This document shows positions 46,026 through 57,651 of a stretch of DNA of 64,000 nt, piece after piece. The notes under the pieces were generated by a model, which did no database searches, had not been told where the DNA came from, and saw only the letters and a list, made by a program, of their open reading frames with translations. A program made the translations under genes and the position numbers. How positions within the stretch are numbered: the first letter of the stretch is position 1; each line of letters starts with the position of its first letter. Origin of the DNA: Phaffia rhodozyma (lineage: Eukaryota > Basidiomycota > Tremellomycetes > Cystofilobasidiales > Mrakiaceae); the NCBI GenBank assembly GCA_014706385.1, contig JACGZH010000002.1, positions 930,001 to 994,000 on the forward strand. The letters are read 5' to 3'.

Positions 46026-47449
46026 ATGCACATCTCACCAAGCATACATAGACTGTTTATCGCCAGCCGTTCTGCCATCAAACAAACAGTAGCAGCAAGA
46101 AGGATGCCGTCTTCAGAGCCTTCCGTTATGGTCAGTATCTCGATGGGTTTCCTTCAGCTGGTTGATGGTCTCTATATCGGTCGCTCATTCTACCAATCTC
46201 CTATTGCTTTGGAACCCTCCTTGATCGTCATGATATTAAAAAACTAAGGATCTGTTAGAGCAATTCAAGAACCCGCACTCTCCTATGTACCTTCCTCCAG
46301 GGACTTGTGGCCCAGCTGATGAAGGAGACATTACCCCAAATTATACGATTCCTCTGCCGACGAATGCTTCCGCCTCTACCTCTTTGGCTCATATACCGCC
46401 TACAGCCAACATCGTTTCCTCCGAACCACCACTGATCAAGTACGACCGGCCTCTGACTGGATGGCCGGATACGACGTACTCAGAGACGTGGATGGAGAAC
46501 AGAAAGACTATCCTGGAGAGAGCGGTCAGAGAAGGCTGGGATGTCGAGCGAGCCGCGTTTGAGCTTCCGATCGCATGGGGTCATGTCGACAAGTTTAGGT
46601 ATGTGATCGAGAGACCTTGTAGTTGTTGTCGTCGTCGTCATCATCGCTGACGGTTTGTGAGATCGTTGTCTTCCCAAAATCATCTATTCCAGACATCTGA
46701 ATAATGTACGTGTGTATGTGTCGCCCTACCAAGCTTTGGGACCACTTGCTTACACAATATACGCCTGTTTCGTGTATCATGGTCTGCTTGCCCGGACGTC
46801 AACAGGTCCATTACTTGAGGTACTTTGAAACCGCTCGGCTAGGCTTTATACAAAGTCTTTCTTCACACATACCGGCCTCGAAGGTGACAGATTTATTGGA
46901 AGGTCAGAATACTGGTTTCGTCATCAAATCTCACAATATCGTGTACAAGGTCCGTTCTCTTCTGTTGCCTCCTCTTGATACTCCTCTGATCATGATTTTG
47001 ATATTCATCACGAGCCAACTTCGTCTTCTCTCTTCCCTGTGCGCTTCTTTCTCTACTCGGATGACATCAACTTCAGGCCCCGATCACACACCCAGACTCT
47101 CTCATCGTCCTCGCTCGACCGAAATCGGTCTCTATGCCGTCGAGCTTCCATATCGAGATCGCAGCATGGAGTTTGAAAACGGAAAAATTGGTCGCCACCT
47201 GCGAGACGTTCGTTCATCCCCTTCTTTTGTTCTCTACTTCTTTCCCTATGTGGTCATCTCATTAAGCAGACAGGTACCTGACGTTCTATGTGTACGCGCA
47301 AACATCTTTTTTCCTTCTGAAACGACAGTGAGTGTGTGGTGTACGATCATAATCTTGGACAAAAGGCAGCCATGACAGATGACATCAAACATGCGCTGTT
47401 GTCTCGGATGAACCGTGGTCATCTTGCCGGCGGAAACTCGAAAATATAG
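46026..47449 (+). CDS. Hotdog-fold (4HBT-type) acyl-CoA thioesterase
   Basis: Probable acyl-CoA thioesterase, likely mitochondrial. The start ATG gives a basic presequence-like MHISPSIHRLFIASRSAIKQ. The conserved part runs LITYDRP-like LIKYDRPLTGWPDTTYSETW, then ERAAFELPIAWGHVDKFR, HLNN, and VHYLRYFETARLGFIQSL, the hotdog motif. Later exons give GFVIKSHNIVYKAPITHPDS, HIEIAAWSL and ETVTVVYDHNLGQKAAM. HLNN is encoded by a 13-nt micro-exon at 46693-46705. The stop follows GHLAGGNSKI at 47447-47449. Substrate chain length cannot be inferred. Confidence 0.85.
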
Positions 47450-48222
47450 TTCTTTCGCTTCTTCCTTTGGACCGATCGAAGGAGGGTGATAGGGAGGATG
47501 TACTTTGGCTTGCAATCGGGATTAGGATTATGGATCTTCAATGTGACCATACAAGCGCATGGACTGGGGACAAGGATAACTGGGGATTAACAAAGAACCC
47601 GGGCTTGAGAGACTACGCTAAAGATGGCAAACGAAGCCCATCTTATATCTGATCCCTAGATTACAGAGATACTGCACACAGGCGATTCCTCCAAGAAGAT
47701 ATACTGCGCAAAAGAATTACATAAAAGAAGAGATCATAGAATGCGCCAGGACTAAATCCGTTCTACGATTATATAATTGAAGGTTAATGCATCGCAAAAC
47801 GAGTAGGAGTCGTGGTAAGGAATCTGTACGTCGTAGGTCACATGCCTGACCACGTAGTGGTTTGTGGTCTGAGGACAGTCAAGTCCAAAAGGGACATATG
47901 CCAGCCATCGTCAGTTGAGGTTACTCTCACCAAGCCTAAGGCTGCTAAGTGTGTATGATGAGCAGACTTCCGACAAGAAAAACCGCGTATCTGATGTCAC
48001 CTGTCATAACTGCTTTTCTGTTGCTTTCGACTGAGGTTAGATTTCGAAGTATGTGCTTGTGACTGGTCTTCATTTGGAGAACTCAGTGGGTCGGGAAACA
48101 AAAGGCCCGATCCTGCAAGTAGAACAGAGGGGTGTCTTTGTTTCAAGGAAAACATATCAAGATGTTGGAACGTGCATGATAGAAAACCTCCTAGAACTAA
48201 AACGAGAGAGAGAGAACCCCGT
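47450..48222. other. Convergent 3' region, thioesterase / RPL13
   Basis: About 0.8 kb with no recognised gene. An open frame at 47467-47652 lacks family features and probably reflects chance. The remaining sequence is of mixed composition. Confidence 0.45.
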
Positions 48223-49488
48223 TTACTTCTTGGCGGCAGCCTCCTCAGCAGCCTTCTTCTCGGCTCGGGCCTTGACCTTACCGGCGTTTCGGCCAGTGGC
48301 TCGGGCGTCTCGGAGAGCTCGGAAAGCGTTGAACTCCTTCTCCTCAGCGGTGATAGCTCGGGGCTTCTCAGCCTCGTAAAGGGTGGGGAGAGGGATGGGG
48401 GCTCGGGTAGTCTCGGCAGAAAGATCGGCCTCGGCAGAGTCTCCAGACTTGGGCTTTCCAGCCTTTCGGGGGAAGACGATGAGTCTGTTATGAACGAAAC
48501 ATAAGAAAGGAGATTGGTTTAGTCAAGTTTGCCTGTAATTTCATGTCGTCCTGGATGGGTCCTTGTGTTGTCTGGCCACCCCTTCCCTCAAGCCTGTTGA
48601 TCCGTTCTCCCTTCATTATGCCAGTAAATAGCCCCAGTATCTTCTTTTCCAGCTGTCACTAAAAGTCTTCTCTTCCACCTCCAGCTTTCTAAGCCACTCA
48701 AAAAACACTCTCCAGACAACAAAGGACTGAGGTTGAAAGACCGGGAAGCAAACTAACCGGGCTCGGTAAGCCTTAAGTCGCTCGACGTTAGCCTCCTGGC
48801 CAACGACGGCTCCACCTCGTCGTCGGTGGTCGACGGAGATACCGAGTCCTCGGGCCTCCTTCTTACCGACACCGGCGAGCTTCAACTCCTGGAGGGTGAA
48901 ACCCTTGCCCTCTCGGACCTTGGTGTTGTATCGAACGGTGGGGCATCGGACGGCAGGTCGGAGGGACTTGACGGGTCGAGCTCCCAAAGCGGTAGCCTTG
49001 GTGGATCGAGCCTGTCTTCGGCGGGTCTTTCGTCCAGGCTGGTCAAACCAGGTCTTCACTCGGCTCTGGATTGTTTAGAATTTGAGAGGGTGGGAAATAG
49101 AGGAGGGATAAGGTGCGTTGGATGGAAGATTCATGAAAACACAAGATGTTGAATTGATAGTTTTGTAGGGAGGGACAGGAATTGTCAAGGGAAATTTTTG
49201 GGGTTCAGGAGGGCAGAAGTCGATAATTTTGACGAAGATAAATACAAGGGATGCATTGTCTGATCAGTTTTCCAGCTCAAATACTTTCAAGACTTCCCCT
49301 TCGGCATACAATAAAATGCTGATGCGAACCTGCCAATCCTTTCGGAAGTGGTTAGCGTGGAGCACTAAGCGATAAGAGAAGAGAAAAAAAAGAAACAAAA
49401 TCAGTTTCCCGTCTATGTACGAACCACGGCGTCAAAACACAGCTCAACAAAAACGTAGAATCTCACCGTTGTTCTTTCCGAAACCCAT
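48223..49488 (-). CDS. RPL13: 60S ribosomal protein eL13
   Basis: Structural protein of the large ribosomal subunit. The start ATG at 49488 opens a 22-nt exon (MGFGKNN and part of the next codon), joined to a 35-nt exon (49330-49364) reading VLHANHFRKDWQ. The third exon gives SRVKTWFDQPGRKTRRRQ, then VKSLRPAVRCPTVRYNTKV, GFTLQELKLAGVGKKEARG and GISVDHRRRG. After a 273-nt intron (48485-48757) it reads LIVFPRKAGKPKSGDS and ITAEEKEFNAFRALRDARA, ending EKKAAEEAAAKK. Order and length match eL13 closely. The early short exons are typical of ribosomal protein genes here, and the last intron is long compared with its neighbours. Confidence 0.96.
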
Positions 49489-50879
49489 TTCTGTGAATGA
49501 TCAACGTCGATGGATGAACGTAGTTCGGAGGAAAAGTAAATTTGCGATTCGAGAGGCGAGAAGGCGGCGACCAAAAGTTCAGAGTCCGAAGAATTGGCAA
49601 AGATTTTTTTTGCGTGCACAAAACAAAAGTCGTATATTCAAAGTTCCCTCAAGTCAGTCATCCATCAAAACGACATGTCTGTATGTATGTATGTGTATGC
49701 TATACGTCTGTCTGGTTTCAAACATGGTATGAACGAGCACATGAAGAAAAATAGACGAACCTTGAGATGCTTGAGGAAGGGTGGTATTGAGACGAGAGGT
49801 TTCAGCACGGCTACTGGACTTTGGGAACTTTTGCGCTTGGGCCGCGATTCTGTTGGGTACAGGCCACCAAAGTTACTAACCAACAAATCGACTCATAGCA
49901 ACCGTCTCTATGTAGAGATGCATTGTGTATGTGTCCGCCTAACCATCTACGCGTATACCTGCATACACACAACACATCCATGCCGAGGATACATACATGT
50001 GTATTTCTCATCGATTCAGTCGATACACTAATATTCTTACTGCTTTGATCTCTGTGTTCTTCAACTAATTGTGTATGTTGTTCTGATCATCCGAAAACTA
50101 ACCATGATGGTATTCGACATATTGAGCATTCACAACATCCCAGCTCACCCCACCGGTATGTATTCCCAACTTACGTCTTGTGTTTCCATCTGGCATCGCA
50201 TCCCAAAAGGAGAAAATTTCTCCACGCACCCATTACTTCGGCTGGTCTTTCTGGTTCGGTCTGTCATGTATCCTTTCCTATCGGGAAGCACGGTGATGTT
50301 GGATCGAGTGCAGAAACAGTGGCCATGCGGTCTATCCCGGTGCGGATACTGTCAGGGTATTCTTAAAACAACAGGTGATCTGTGATTCATCTCCTACAGA
50401 TCACTTGTTCACTCTGATACCGACATGACTTGTGTCTCTGTGTTACGATGCGATATGTTGCGTTCTGCTGTACCTGTGTTTGTACATAGCCGATTGTAGT
50501 GACCAGACTCTGACTGCATGTTCATCTTTATTGTACTTGACTGTTCAATCCCGATCTCTGGACGGATCTTTGCACCAAGGACGTCCTCTCTCTCGCTCTG
50601 ATTAATCGTCAAGGGTGTAGGAATCTCATGATATTCTGTTTAGTACTGGCAAGAATCGATGAATGGCTTGTTAAGGATGGGATACATGCGTTTTCCTCGG
50701 TGCACCTCAAAGAGACATAATCATCATTAGATCAAGGCACAAAGGCGCAGTTAAGAGCCCAGGCACAATTGTCTCAGGTTGACATCAGCCTCAAATCGAA
50801 TTTGTCCTACGGCTGACTCCTCCAACTAATTTCTCTCTTTTTTGCAAGAAAGAACATCAGCTTGGGGATTCGGAGAGTC
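49489..50879. promoter_or_regulatory. Divergent region, RPL13 / threonine aldolase
   Basis: About 1.4 kb. It holds the RPL13 promoter, a TGTATG-rich stretch (about 49678-49698) and the threonine aldolase promoter. A possible decayed [2Fe-2S] subunit sequence lies at about 50260-50460. No tRNA or other RNA gene is recognised. Confidence 0.45.
50260..50460 (+). pseudogene. Possible remnant of an IorA-like [2Fe-2S] oxidoreductase subunit
   Basis: Tentative. One reading frame gives VRSVMYPF, then LDRVQKQWPCGLSRCGYCQG, resembling the helical [2Fe-2S] domain of xanthine-oxidase-family small subunits (pattern RSC..P, Q..W, CGYCQ). A stop follows at about 50383. After it, 97 bases downstream of the first Cys of CGYCQ, a segment readable as L-C-x-R-C with one frameshift occupies the place of the second cysteine pair (expected spacing is about 102 bases). 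The N-terminal ferredoxin-like half is not visible. The match is short and could be chance. Confidence 0.2.
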
Positions 50880-53511
50880 ATGATTCACTCTTTTACCACC
50901 ACCACCAAATTCTCTTCTCTGCTTCGATCGAGTCGCTCTAGTGCTCTTGCCAGCTCAGTCTTCTCATCAAGACCCTTCTCCCGTAGCGCAGATATCTTCA
51001 ACATGATTATGGATCCTTACGCTATCACCGCCAATGTGGGAGGTCAGGCAAACGTCGAGAAGCTCAAAGCCGTTCAGCGCGATTTTAGGAGTTAGTCTTC
51101 CTTCTTGTCTCTGTTTTCTTAGAACTTCTTCTTGAGATTCTGTTCTTCCTTTGTATTTGAAAACGGTATTGATTCTTTTCTCTTCTTCCGCTCTCTCATC
51201 TGTTTCCGTTCCACTTTCCAGCCGACACGATTACTATTCCAAGGTGCGCTCAGAGTTCCGTTCCGGCAAGCATTCCGTCGGATGGGTCATCAGGTTTCTT
51301 GTCGTATTTGATATTGATTTATTTTTATAACCAATTTTTTCCTTTCCTTTCTTGATTCGTTTCCGGTCTCCGCTGTACATCAATAGCGATGCCATGCTTC
51401 AAGGTGAGTCCTTTTGATACCATTCACGTTATCGGATGAGTCTTCTATAGTCGCTCAACTCCGAATCGATGGTGACATCTTGTCTCTGATGCTTCTCCTT
51501 ATCAGTTGGTATGCAGGCGACTCGAGGTGACGATGGTAAGAGCTTCACTGTTTACTACATGTAACTCAAGCATCGCGCCCTAAATTCAACGTTCATCGCG
51601 TCCCATAGTCTACAACGAGTGTGCCACTACTGCCGCCCTAGAGGCTCGAGTCGCTAAGCTTTGCGGCAAGGAAGCTGGTCTTTTCGTCGTTAGCGGCACT
51701 ATGAGCAACCGTGAGTCAGCTTTTGTCTTGTTCCCAATACAATTGGCCATGCTTATCCTTCATTTTTATACTTGTTATTTCTAGAACTCGGTCTTAGGGC
51801 TTGGTTGACCCAGCCTCCCCACTCTGTTCTGTACGTGTCGCTGTTAATTTATCTGTCTTGATAACTGCATGTGACTCAAGAGATATGCGGCGCTCATCGG
51901 TCATCCCCGTTCCTGATCTTCTTATTCACAGATTGGACTTCCGATCACATGTCTTCCAGTACGAGGGTATGTGGAGAGGGTCATTGATAATGGGCGCAAT
52001 CATTTCTTGAGGTATTGATAACGCCGTGTCTCTTCTTCTCTCAATATCTCTTATCTAGCCGGTGGCCTCGCTTTCCACTCCCAGGCTAGCCCACTTCCGT
52101 TGAAGCCCTGGAATGGCCATCACCTTACGTGGGATGATGATATCGCTGATGACTTGATCTTGGGAGATAACATTCACTGCGCCTCGACCAAGATTATCTG
52201 CTTGGAGGTCGGTTCCAAATCGCCTTTACTTTTCTCTGTTAACTTTCTACAACTGAGACTCTTCTTTTGCTCTTTGACTGGCAATGGCAGAACACTTTGA
52301 ACGGTACCATCTTCCCCCAAGTAAGATCCGATTTATCTCCTCTATCTCATCCGCGTTGGTGCCGTCGGTCCACGTATGCTCAAACAATCGTTGTTGTAAC
52401 TTTTTTTTAAGGACGAGATCGTCAAAATTTCTAAGAAGGCTAAGGAAGAGGGTCTTGTACGTACCCATCATGATTGTACTTCTTTCGACGCGTCTGTTAT
52501 ACTAAGCCCTTGTTATTGCATACAGATCATGCACTGTGATGGAGCTCGGTTCGTCGGATCATGACTCTCAAGCTTAATATCATGATCGAGGGCTTAATTT
52601 TTTCCATCATTTTTGATGTTCATCCTCAATTAGACTTTGGAACGTCGCCGCTGAAAAGGGTGCTACAATGGAGACTCTTCCCGAGGTGTAAGTTTGCATT
52701 CTTTGCGCACACGTGTGAGGAAATTTCTCGTGCTCGTCTGATCATGTTTTTTGTTCTTCATGCCTCGGGATTTAACAGAATGAAGGAACTCTGTGATCCG
52801 TTCGACTCGGTTTCGGTCTGTTTGTCCAAGGGATTGGGCGCGCCTATCGGATCGTAAGCCTCCTCTACGTATTGTGTTCTCATATATATATCTCAAACCG
52901 ACCCTAATCGCATGTTGCTCTTTCTTCTGATTCATAGCGTCCTCGTCGGACCGGCCGCACTCATCAAGAAGGCTATTCACTTCCGAAAGCTCTTCGGTGG
53001 AGGAATCAGGCAGAGTGGTGCTATCGCCGCTGCCGCCGATTTCGCGCTCACCCACAACTTTGAGCGATTGAGGGATAGTCACAAGCTCGCCAAGCGACTC
53101 TCTGCTGGACTCAAAGAGTTGGGTGTTCAGATCTTGTACGAGGCAGAGACTTGCATGGTATGTCTCTTCGCTTCGCTACTCTTTTCTTTTTCTTCTGCTG
53201 TTTCTTCAGATCATGTCTTTTTCTGACGCGTGTTTTCATAGGTCTTTGTCAACTTCCTTCCTTTGAACCTCCCGATGAACGCCGTCATCGCCCGAGCTGC
53301 TGCTCTGCCGAACCCGATCGCATTCAATGGTGCCCGATTGGTATGCCACTACCAACTCGACCCCCAGGCTGTCGAGGACTTTATCGAGCTCGTCAGAGTC
53401 ATGAAGGATGAGGAAGTCTCCAAAGGTTGGGTGCCAGAGATTCCCAGGGTCAACGGAGCGACAGAGATCACTAGACTTCGAGGTCGGGTAGGTCCTCTTT
53501 ACAGAGCTTGA
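50880..53511 (+). CDS. GLY1: L-threonine aldolase, probable mitochondrial form
   Basis: PLP-dependent enzyme cleaving L-threonine to glycine and acetaldehyde. The ATG at 50880 gives a Ser/Arg-rich presequence (MIHSFTTTTKFSSLLRSSRS), suggesting mitochondrial import. An in-frame TTG further upstream is not used. The catalytic fold runs FRTDTITIPSDAML, GDDVYNECATTAALEARVAK, EAGLFVVSGTMSNQLGLRAW, then ENTLNGTIFPQDEIVKISKK, IMHCDGARLWNVAAEKGA and the PLP lysine in VSVCLSKGLGAPIGS. Then FRKLFGGGIRQSGAIAAAA and the small domain to YRA. About fourteen exons, including a 17-nt exon at 51387-51403 coding SDAMLQ. Motifs and length fit the fungal family. Confidence 0.94.
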
Positions 53512-54577
53512 TCTTTTTTTACTTTCTCTTTCTATTCTCTCTGCATACATATACCCCCACATCCACATCCACGAAAATTATAGAGAAGGAATTGGAACCA
53601 AAGAAACAAAACAAAAAACGCTACAAGGCGTAATAGAATTAGATGGGATGGGGAGGCAACTGTCTGTTCCAGGAAGTACAACTAGAAAAGGGACAAGATT
53701 ATTCAAATGTGTTTTATTTTTTTTCACTCTTTGACTGGGTTGTCGGGCGGACTCTTCCATCTGAATCATGGGGACACACAGGACAAAAACTATAACACGG
53801 CCATCAAACATTAAACGGGGTCCCGAACTCTTCTCTCCTCTTCTTCTCCTTCTTTTTCCGTTTTATTCTTCTTCTCTTTCCTCTTCTGGGCTTTCTCTCT
53901 GTTGTGCCTGCCTCTTGTGGTGTGTATGTGTGTGTGTGTGTGTGTTTTCTTTGTTGTGTCAGCTTGTGTTGTGTACATAATCCCCTGCGCCCAAGGTCTT
54001 GTCGTTGAATCAGATCTGTTGTAAGCTAATCTCATGGGTGTCCAAGACGAAAATCCTCTCTGTGATCGCCAGAACGCGAACCGGGCAAAGAAACGAACGA
54101 TCGGGCGTCTGTTGAGCTGGGTTGGGTCCCTGAGAATTTCACAGAACGTTTCTTTCCTTGGAATCCCCTTTTTCTTTTTTTCTTCTTCTTTTGGGAGGAT
54201 TTGATTGGCCATGGCTCTGTCCCCGGACATGTGCGTTCCTCCGCTCGTCAAAAGCTCAAACGTCCCAACGCTAGTCCTACTGTTGTCTCTCGGCTCTTAC
54301 AAGGTGAGGAAGGATCATTCATCTAATAGACGCGAGTGGTCTCGCGGGAAGAAAAGAATAAGTGAAAATCGGCAAACAACGAACTGAACGATAGAACTGA
54401 CTAAATCAGAGGCCACGCGCAAGATTCAAGGCAGCGAGATGAGCAAGATTAATGTGATAAGTGTACACTAATGTGTGGATGTATAGGAAGAATGAACGAA
54501 AGAAAGACGAGAACCCCGAGAGATGGACAAAGAGAGGAGGACACGCCGCAAAGGGCGCAGAGAAGAAAATACCGAAT
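53512..54577. other. Convergent 3' region, threonine aldolase / fluoride exporter
   Basis: About 1.1 kb with A/T-rich tracts, a T/C-rich block (53820-53890) and a (GT)n run near 53925-53945. No gene is recognised. Open frames here appear compositional. Confidence 0.45.
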
Positions 54578-57279
54578 CTAGACAAATCGACAAACCCCAT
54601 CGAACCCTGGGCCCTTCCACCAGATACCGCCAACGACCCCGACGACGATTCCCATCCCGACGATGACACTGCTGAATAGATATATCCACCTGGCGATCGT
54701 TGATCGGAAACCGTATTTGATCTCAAAGATCAAGCCGGGGAGGGAGGTCATACTACCAGCGAGACCTGTACCGATGGCAAGGACGGCCTGTATTGTGTAT
54801 GGGGAGAGTGAAGATATCTATCGGATTAGTCTGTTTTCAGAGAGGACAAGAGCGAGAGAAGAAAACATGACGAACAGCGCAAGTAAAAGGAGCAAAGGGA
54901 GTGATTTTGTCCAATTGGCTCATGGCAAAACAAACTGCAAGGCCGACGGTTCCGAACATGTTTGCTAGGAACGTCCCTACCGGAACGGTCATCGACCTGT
55001 CCACCCGCATTGGACTGAGACCCTTGCGTGTAGTCGCCTGTTTGGGAGACCGTCGATCCCGGGGGTTGAGGAATCCGAGTACGTATCTCAGTACGGCACC
55101 GGCAGGAGCAAACACCAAGGGGAGAATCAACTGTCTTCTCCAGTAGACCGATCCGAAGAGGAAGTAACCGACAACGGCAACGGCGTACAGGCCGAGAGAG
55201 ATCAATGCCGTCAATCTGTCCGTCCATGGGGTTCGAGTCGGTTTGGAGAGTGAGCCGACAGGGATGGCAGGGATGATATTGGCTAGGTGAAGTCCGAGGG
55301 AAAGCGCAGCAGAGGCGACGAGTAGGGTGAGCAGGATCTGTCCAATTCCATCCATGGCCTGGAGGTTAAATTAAGGACGAGCTTGTCAGTCGATTGACAT
55401 CCCCAAGGACCAGGCGCGGAGGAAAGGAAAGGAAAGAGGACATACAGACTGCCAGGAGTTTCGAGCATAGCCATCGAAGTTTGCAAAGCTAAGGAAGGCC
55501 TGAAGCAACCAGCCGGCGAAACTGTTGACGGAACCTGCGAACCCGACGCATACACCCGTCCAAAGAGGGGGGTACCTGTAGGTATGAATGAAATGAGTGT
55601 TTGATTAGGAGAGGAGGCTGAGACAAGATGATACATAAAATGTAAAGAGAGCATGCATACAACGCGACGAGATCTCTTCGTTTACCCATAACCAGACCAA
55701 AGATCACACAAGACACTCCCTGCGACCAGACGAGGGAAGCGACGGAGGACCCAGCGTACGTTCCTAATTCCGTCAGACCATACCTGACGAGGAATCCCAA
55801 CATTGCGTAGGGCAGAACGATCAACAGATGAGCCAACGATCTCTCTATCGTCAGTTCTTCTGGCTCGGAGGGATAACCGGTATCGATCTGTCTGATCCTT
55901 CCTCCTTTCTCGACATCGGCCGAGGAGGAGGGAGAAGAGGCGAAAGCCAAAGTAGGTACGGCGGATTTCTCCAATCCATGTTTCTGGAGACTGTCGTTCA
56001 TCGTCTTGACGGAGGAGATCGATTTCTGATGACCGAGCGTTCTATCGGCCTTCTCATCGCTACTGGCAAACACGACAGGCAGAGGGGATGCCGAGTTTCT
56101 CTGGTGCCGGACGAGGTCTGGCTCTGGCGATGACGCAGGCGATCTCAAAGAAGGAGTCCCAAGATAGTAGTTCCCGGGTTGATGATGTCTTCGATCTTGG
56201 CTTGAGAATCCATCCTCGTCCTGTTCTTCCTCCTCGAAACCGATGACCCCGGTAGGGACGGGTGCAACTCGGGGTGTCGCAATAGGAACGATGGCGTAGG
56301 GTAACCGGGATGTCGTCGGTCTGAGGTGAGCCGCGACGGTCGATGTCTCGGTTGAATTCTGGACGAGCGGCTTTGGCTTTGACTTCAGTTTGCTGAACAG
56401 ACCTTGAGGTGTGTAAGAGGGGGCAGATGTAATGACAGGGGCGAGGACGGGGGCAGGAGTAGGGGTAGGGGTAGGGGTAGGGGCAGAGGCAGGCGTAGCA
56501 ACGATGGCGGCATCGACGACAGTGGAAGGTGAGTCTGAATAAGAGATGGTCGAGGCCAAGACCGAGTTCGTGGGGGACGCAATCTCGGACCGATCAGCCC
56601 GAGCGACTGTCTTCGGGGTCGAAGAGACATTGGTGACGGGGGACGAGCTCTCGTGGGGCGGACTGGTGACCAACACCGTGGGCGGTACAGGCTGAGGCTG
56701 AGATTGCTCCTGGGGTTGATGTGACCCGGGAGAGATGAAGAGGGCGTGATCAGAACTAGCTTCTGAGGAGAGACCGTTCGAGTGGTAACCCGCTCTGATG
56801 CGTTCTTCCATTCTTAGCTTGAGTTCTTCCTGTTCTTCCTGCCAGGCGAGGTCCTCAAGGTACTCTCTCTCGTTGATCTCTTCGATCTTTCGTCTCTGAT
56901 CTTCGGCCCTTCTGGCTTCTTCTGCGGCCTCTGCTTCCATTCGCTCCTTAATCTTTTGACGGTGTTGTTCCGTCCTGGCCTGTTTTCTCTCCTCGAGTGT
57001 CAACTGGGTTGGGGTGACCGGGGCGACCGGGGTGATCTGGATGACCTGGGCGGCAGGAATGACCGGAGTGATTGAGGTATCTGAAGCTTCCAAGGCCTTC
57101 TCTGGCTCTACCTTTGGATGAGATACGTCAGGCTTTGATTTTGAGTCACCCTTCTTATGCCTGCCGAACGAGAGTTTGCTGGCGGGTGGGTTAGTGGGTG
57201 CTGTGGGTGCTACAGCGACGTGAGCCGAGTTTTGGCCGACGATGTAGCTTCCCCATTTGGAACTTGCCGGTGGGGCCAT
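54578..57279 (-). CDS. FEX1: CrcB/FEX fluoride exporter with long N-terminal extension
   Basis: Fluoride channel of the Fluc/FEX family, exporting F- across the plasma membrane. The start ATG at 57279 gives MAPPASSKWGSYIVGQNSAH. About 470 residues precede the channel: a charged helical stretch (QHRQKIKERMEAEAAEEARR), then Ser/Pro/Thr-rich sequence with a Pro-Thr repeat. The first CrcB half has LPYAMLGFLVRYGLTELG, LVWSQGVSCVIFGLVMG and WTGVCVGFAGSVNSFAGW. The second has APAGAVLRYVLGFLNPRD, VPVGTFLANMFGTVGLAV and AIGTGLAGSMTSLPGLIFEI, ending GPGFDGVCRFV. Both halves are fused, as in yeast FEX. The first half lacks the Asn of the usual W-A-N-x-x-G motif, while the second keeps LANMFGT. Four exons; the first is very long. 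The extension is far longer than yeast FEX. Confidence 0.9.
56462..56483 (+). repeat. (GGGGTA)3GGGG G-quadruplex-type run inside the FEX gene
   Basis: Four GGGG runs separated by TA on the plus strand, which is the template strand of the exporter gene; it codes a Pro-Thr repeat. The pattern is a textbook intramolecular G-quadruplex candidate and resembles telomere-like GGGGTA repeats. Confidence 0.7.
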
Positions 57280-57587
57280 GAGGGAGGAGGAAGGGGATTA
57301 AAGGTGAAGGTAGGACTGGAGGTGGGTGGGTGGATGGGTGAGAGAAGAGGGCTGATTTAGAAGGTAAATGGTCAAGAACGAACGGACCGGGGGTACAAGG
57401 GCGAAGGGAAAGGAAGAACGCTGAAGAGCAGAATTAAGAGAGTGGATGCTGAAGAGCAGAAGGGAGAAGGGAAGGGAAGGATTAAGAGATGGAGGAAAGG
57501 AATGAGAGAATAGAGGGAAGGGGATGGAGACGATGTAAGGAATGGAATGAAGGCAAAGAAGGAAAAAAGATATAAAACATTTTGTCT

Positions 57588-57617
57588 TGTGTGTGTCTGT
57601 GTCTGTGTCTGTGTCTG

Positions 57618-57650
<33 letters not shown>

Positions 57651-57651
57651 G
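57588..57651. repeat. (GTGTCT)n then (GTCT)n compound microsatellite
   Basis: Hexamer-type repeats grading into at least eight GTCT tetramers, upstream of the fluoride exporter start. Confidence 0.9.

Noticed and set aside
47467..47652. 61-codon open frame downstream of the thioesterase gene
   Set aside because: No conserved motif, follows the stop directly and is in the wrong context for an exon.
50862..50879. Upstream TTG start for threonine aldolase
   Set aside because: A normal ATG at 50880 is in frame and fits a presequence; non-ATG starts are rare in fungi.
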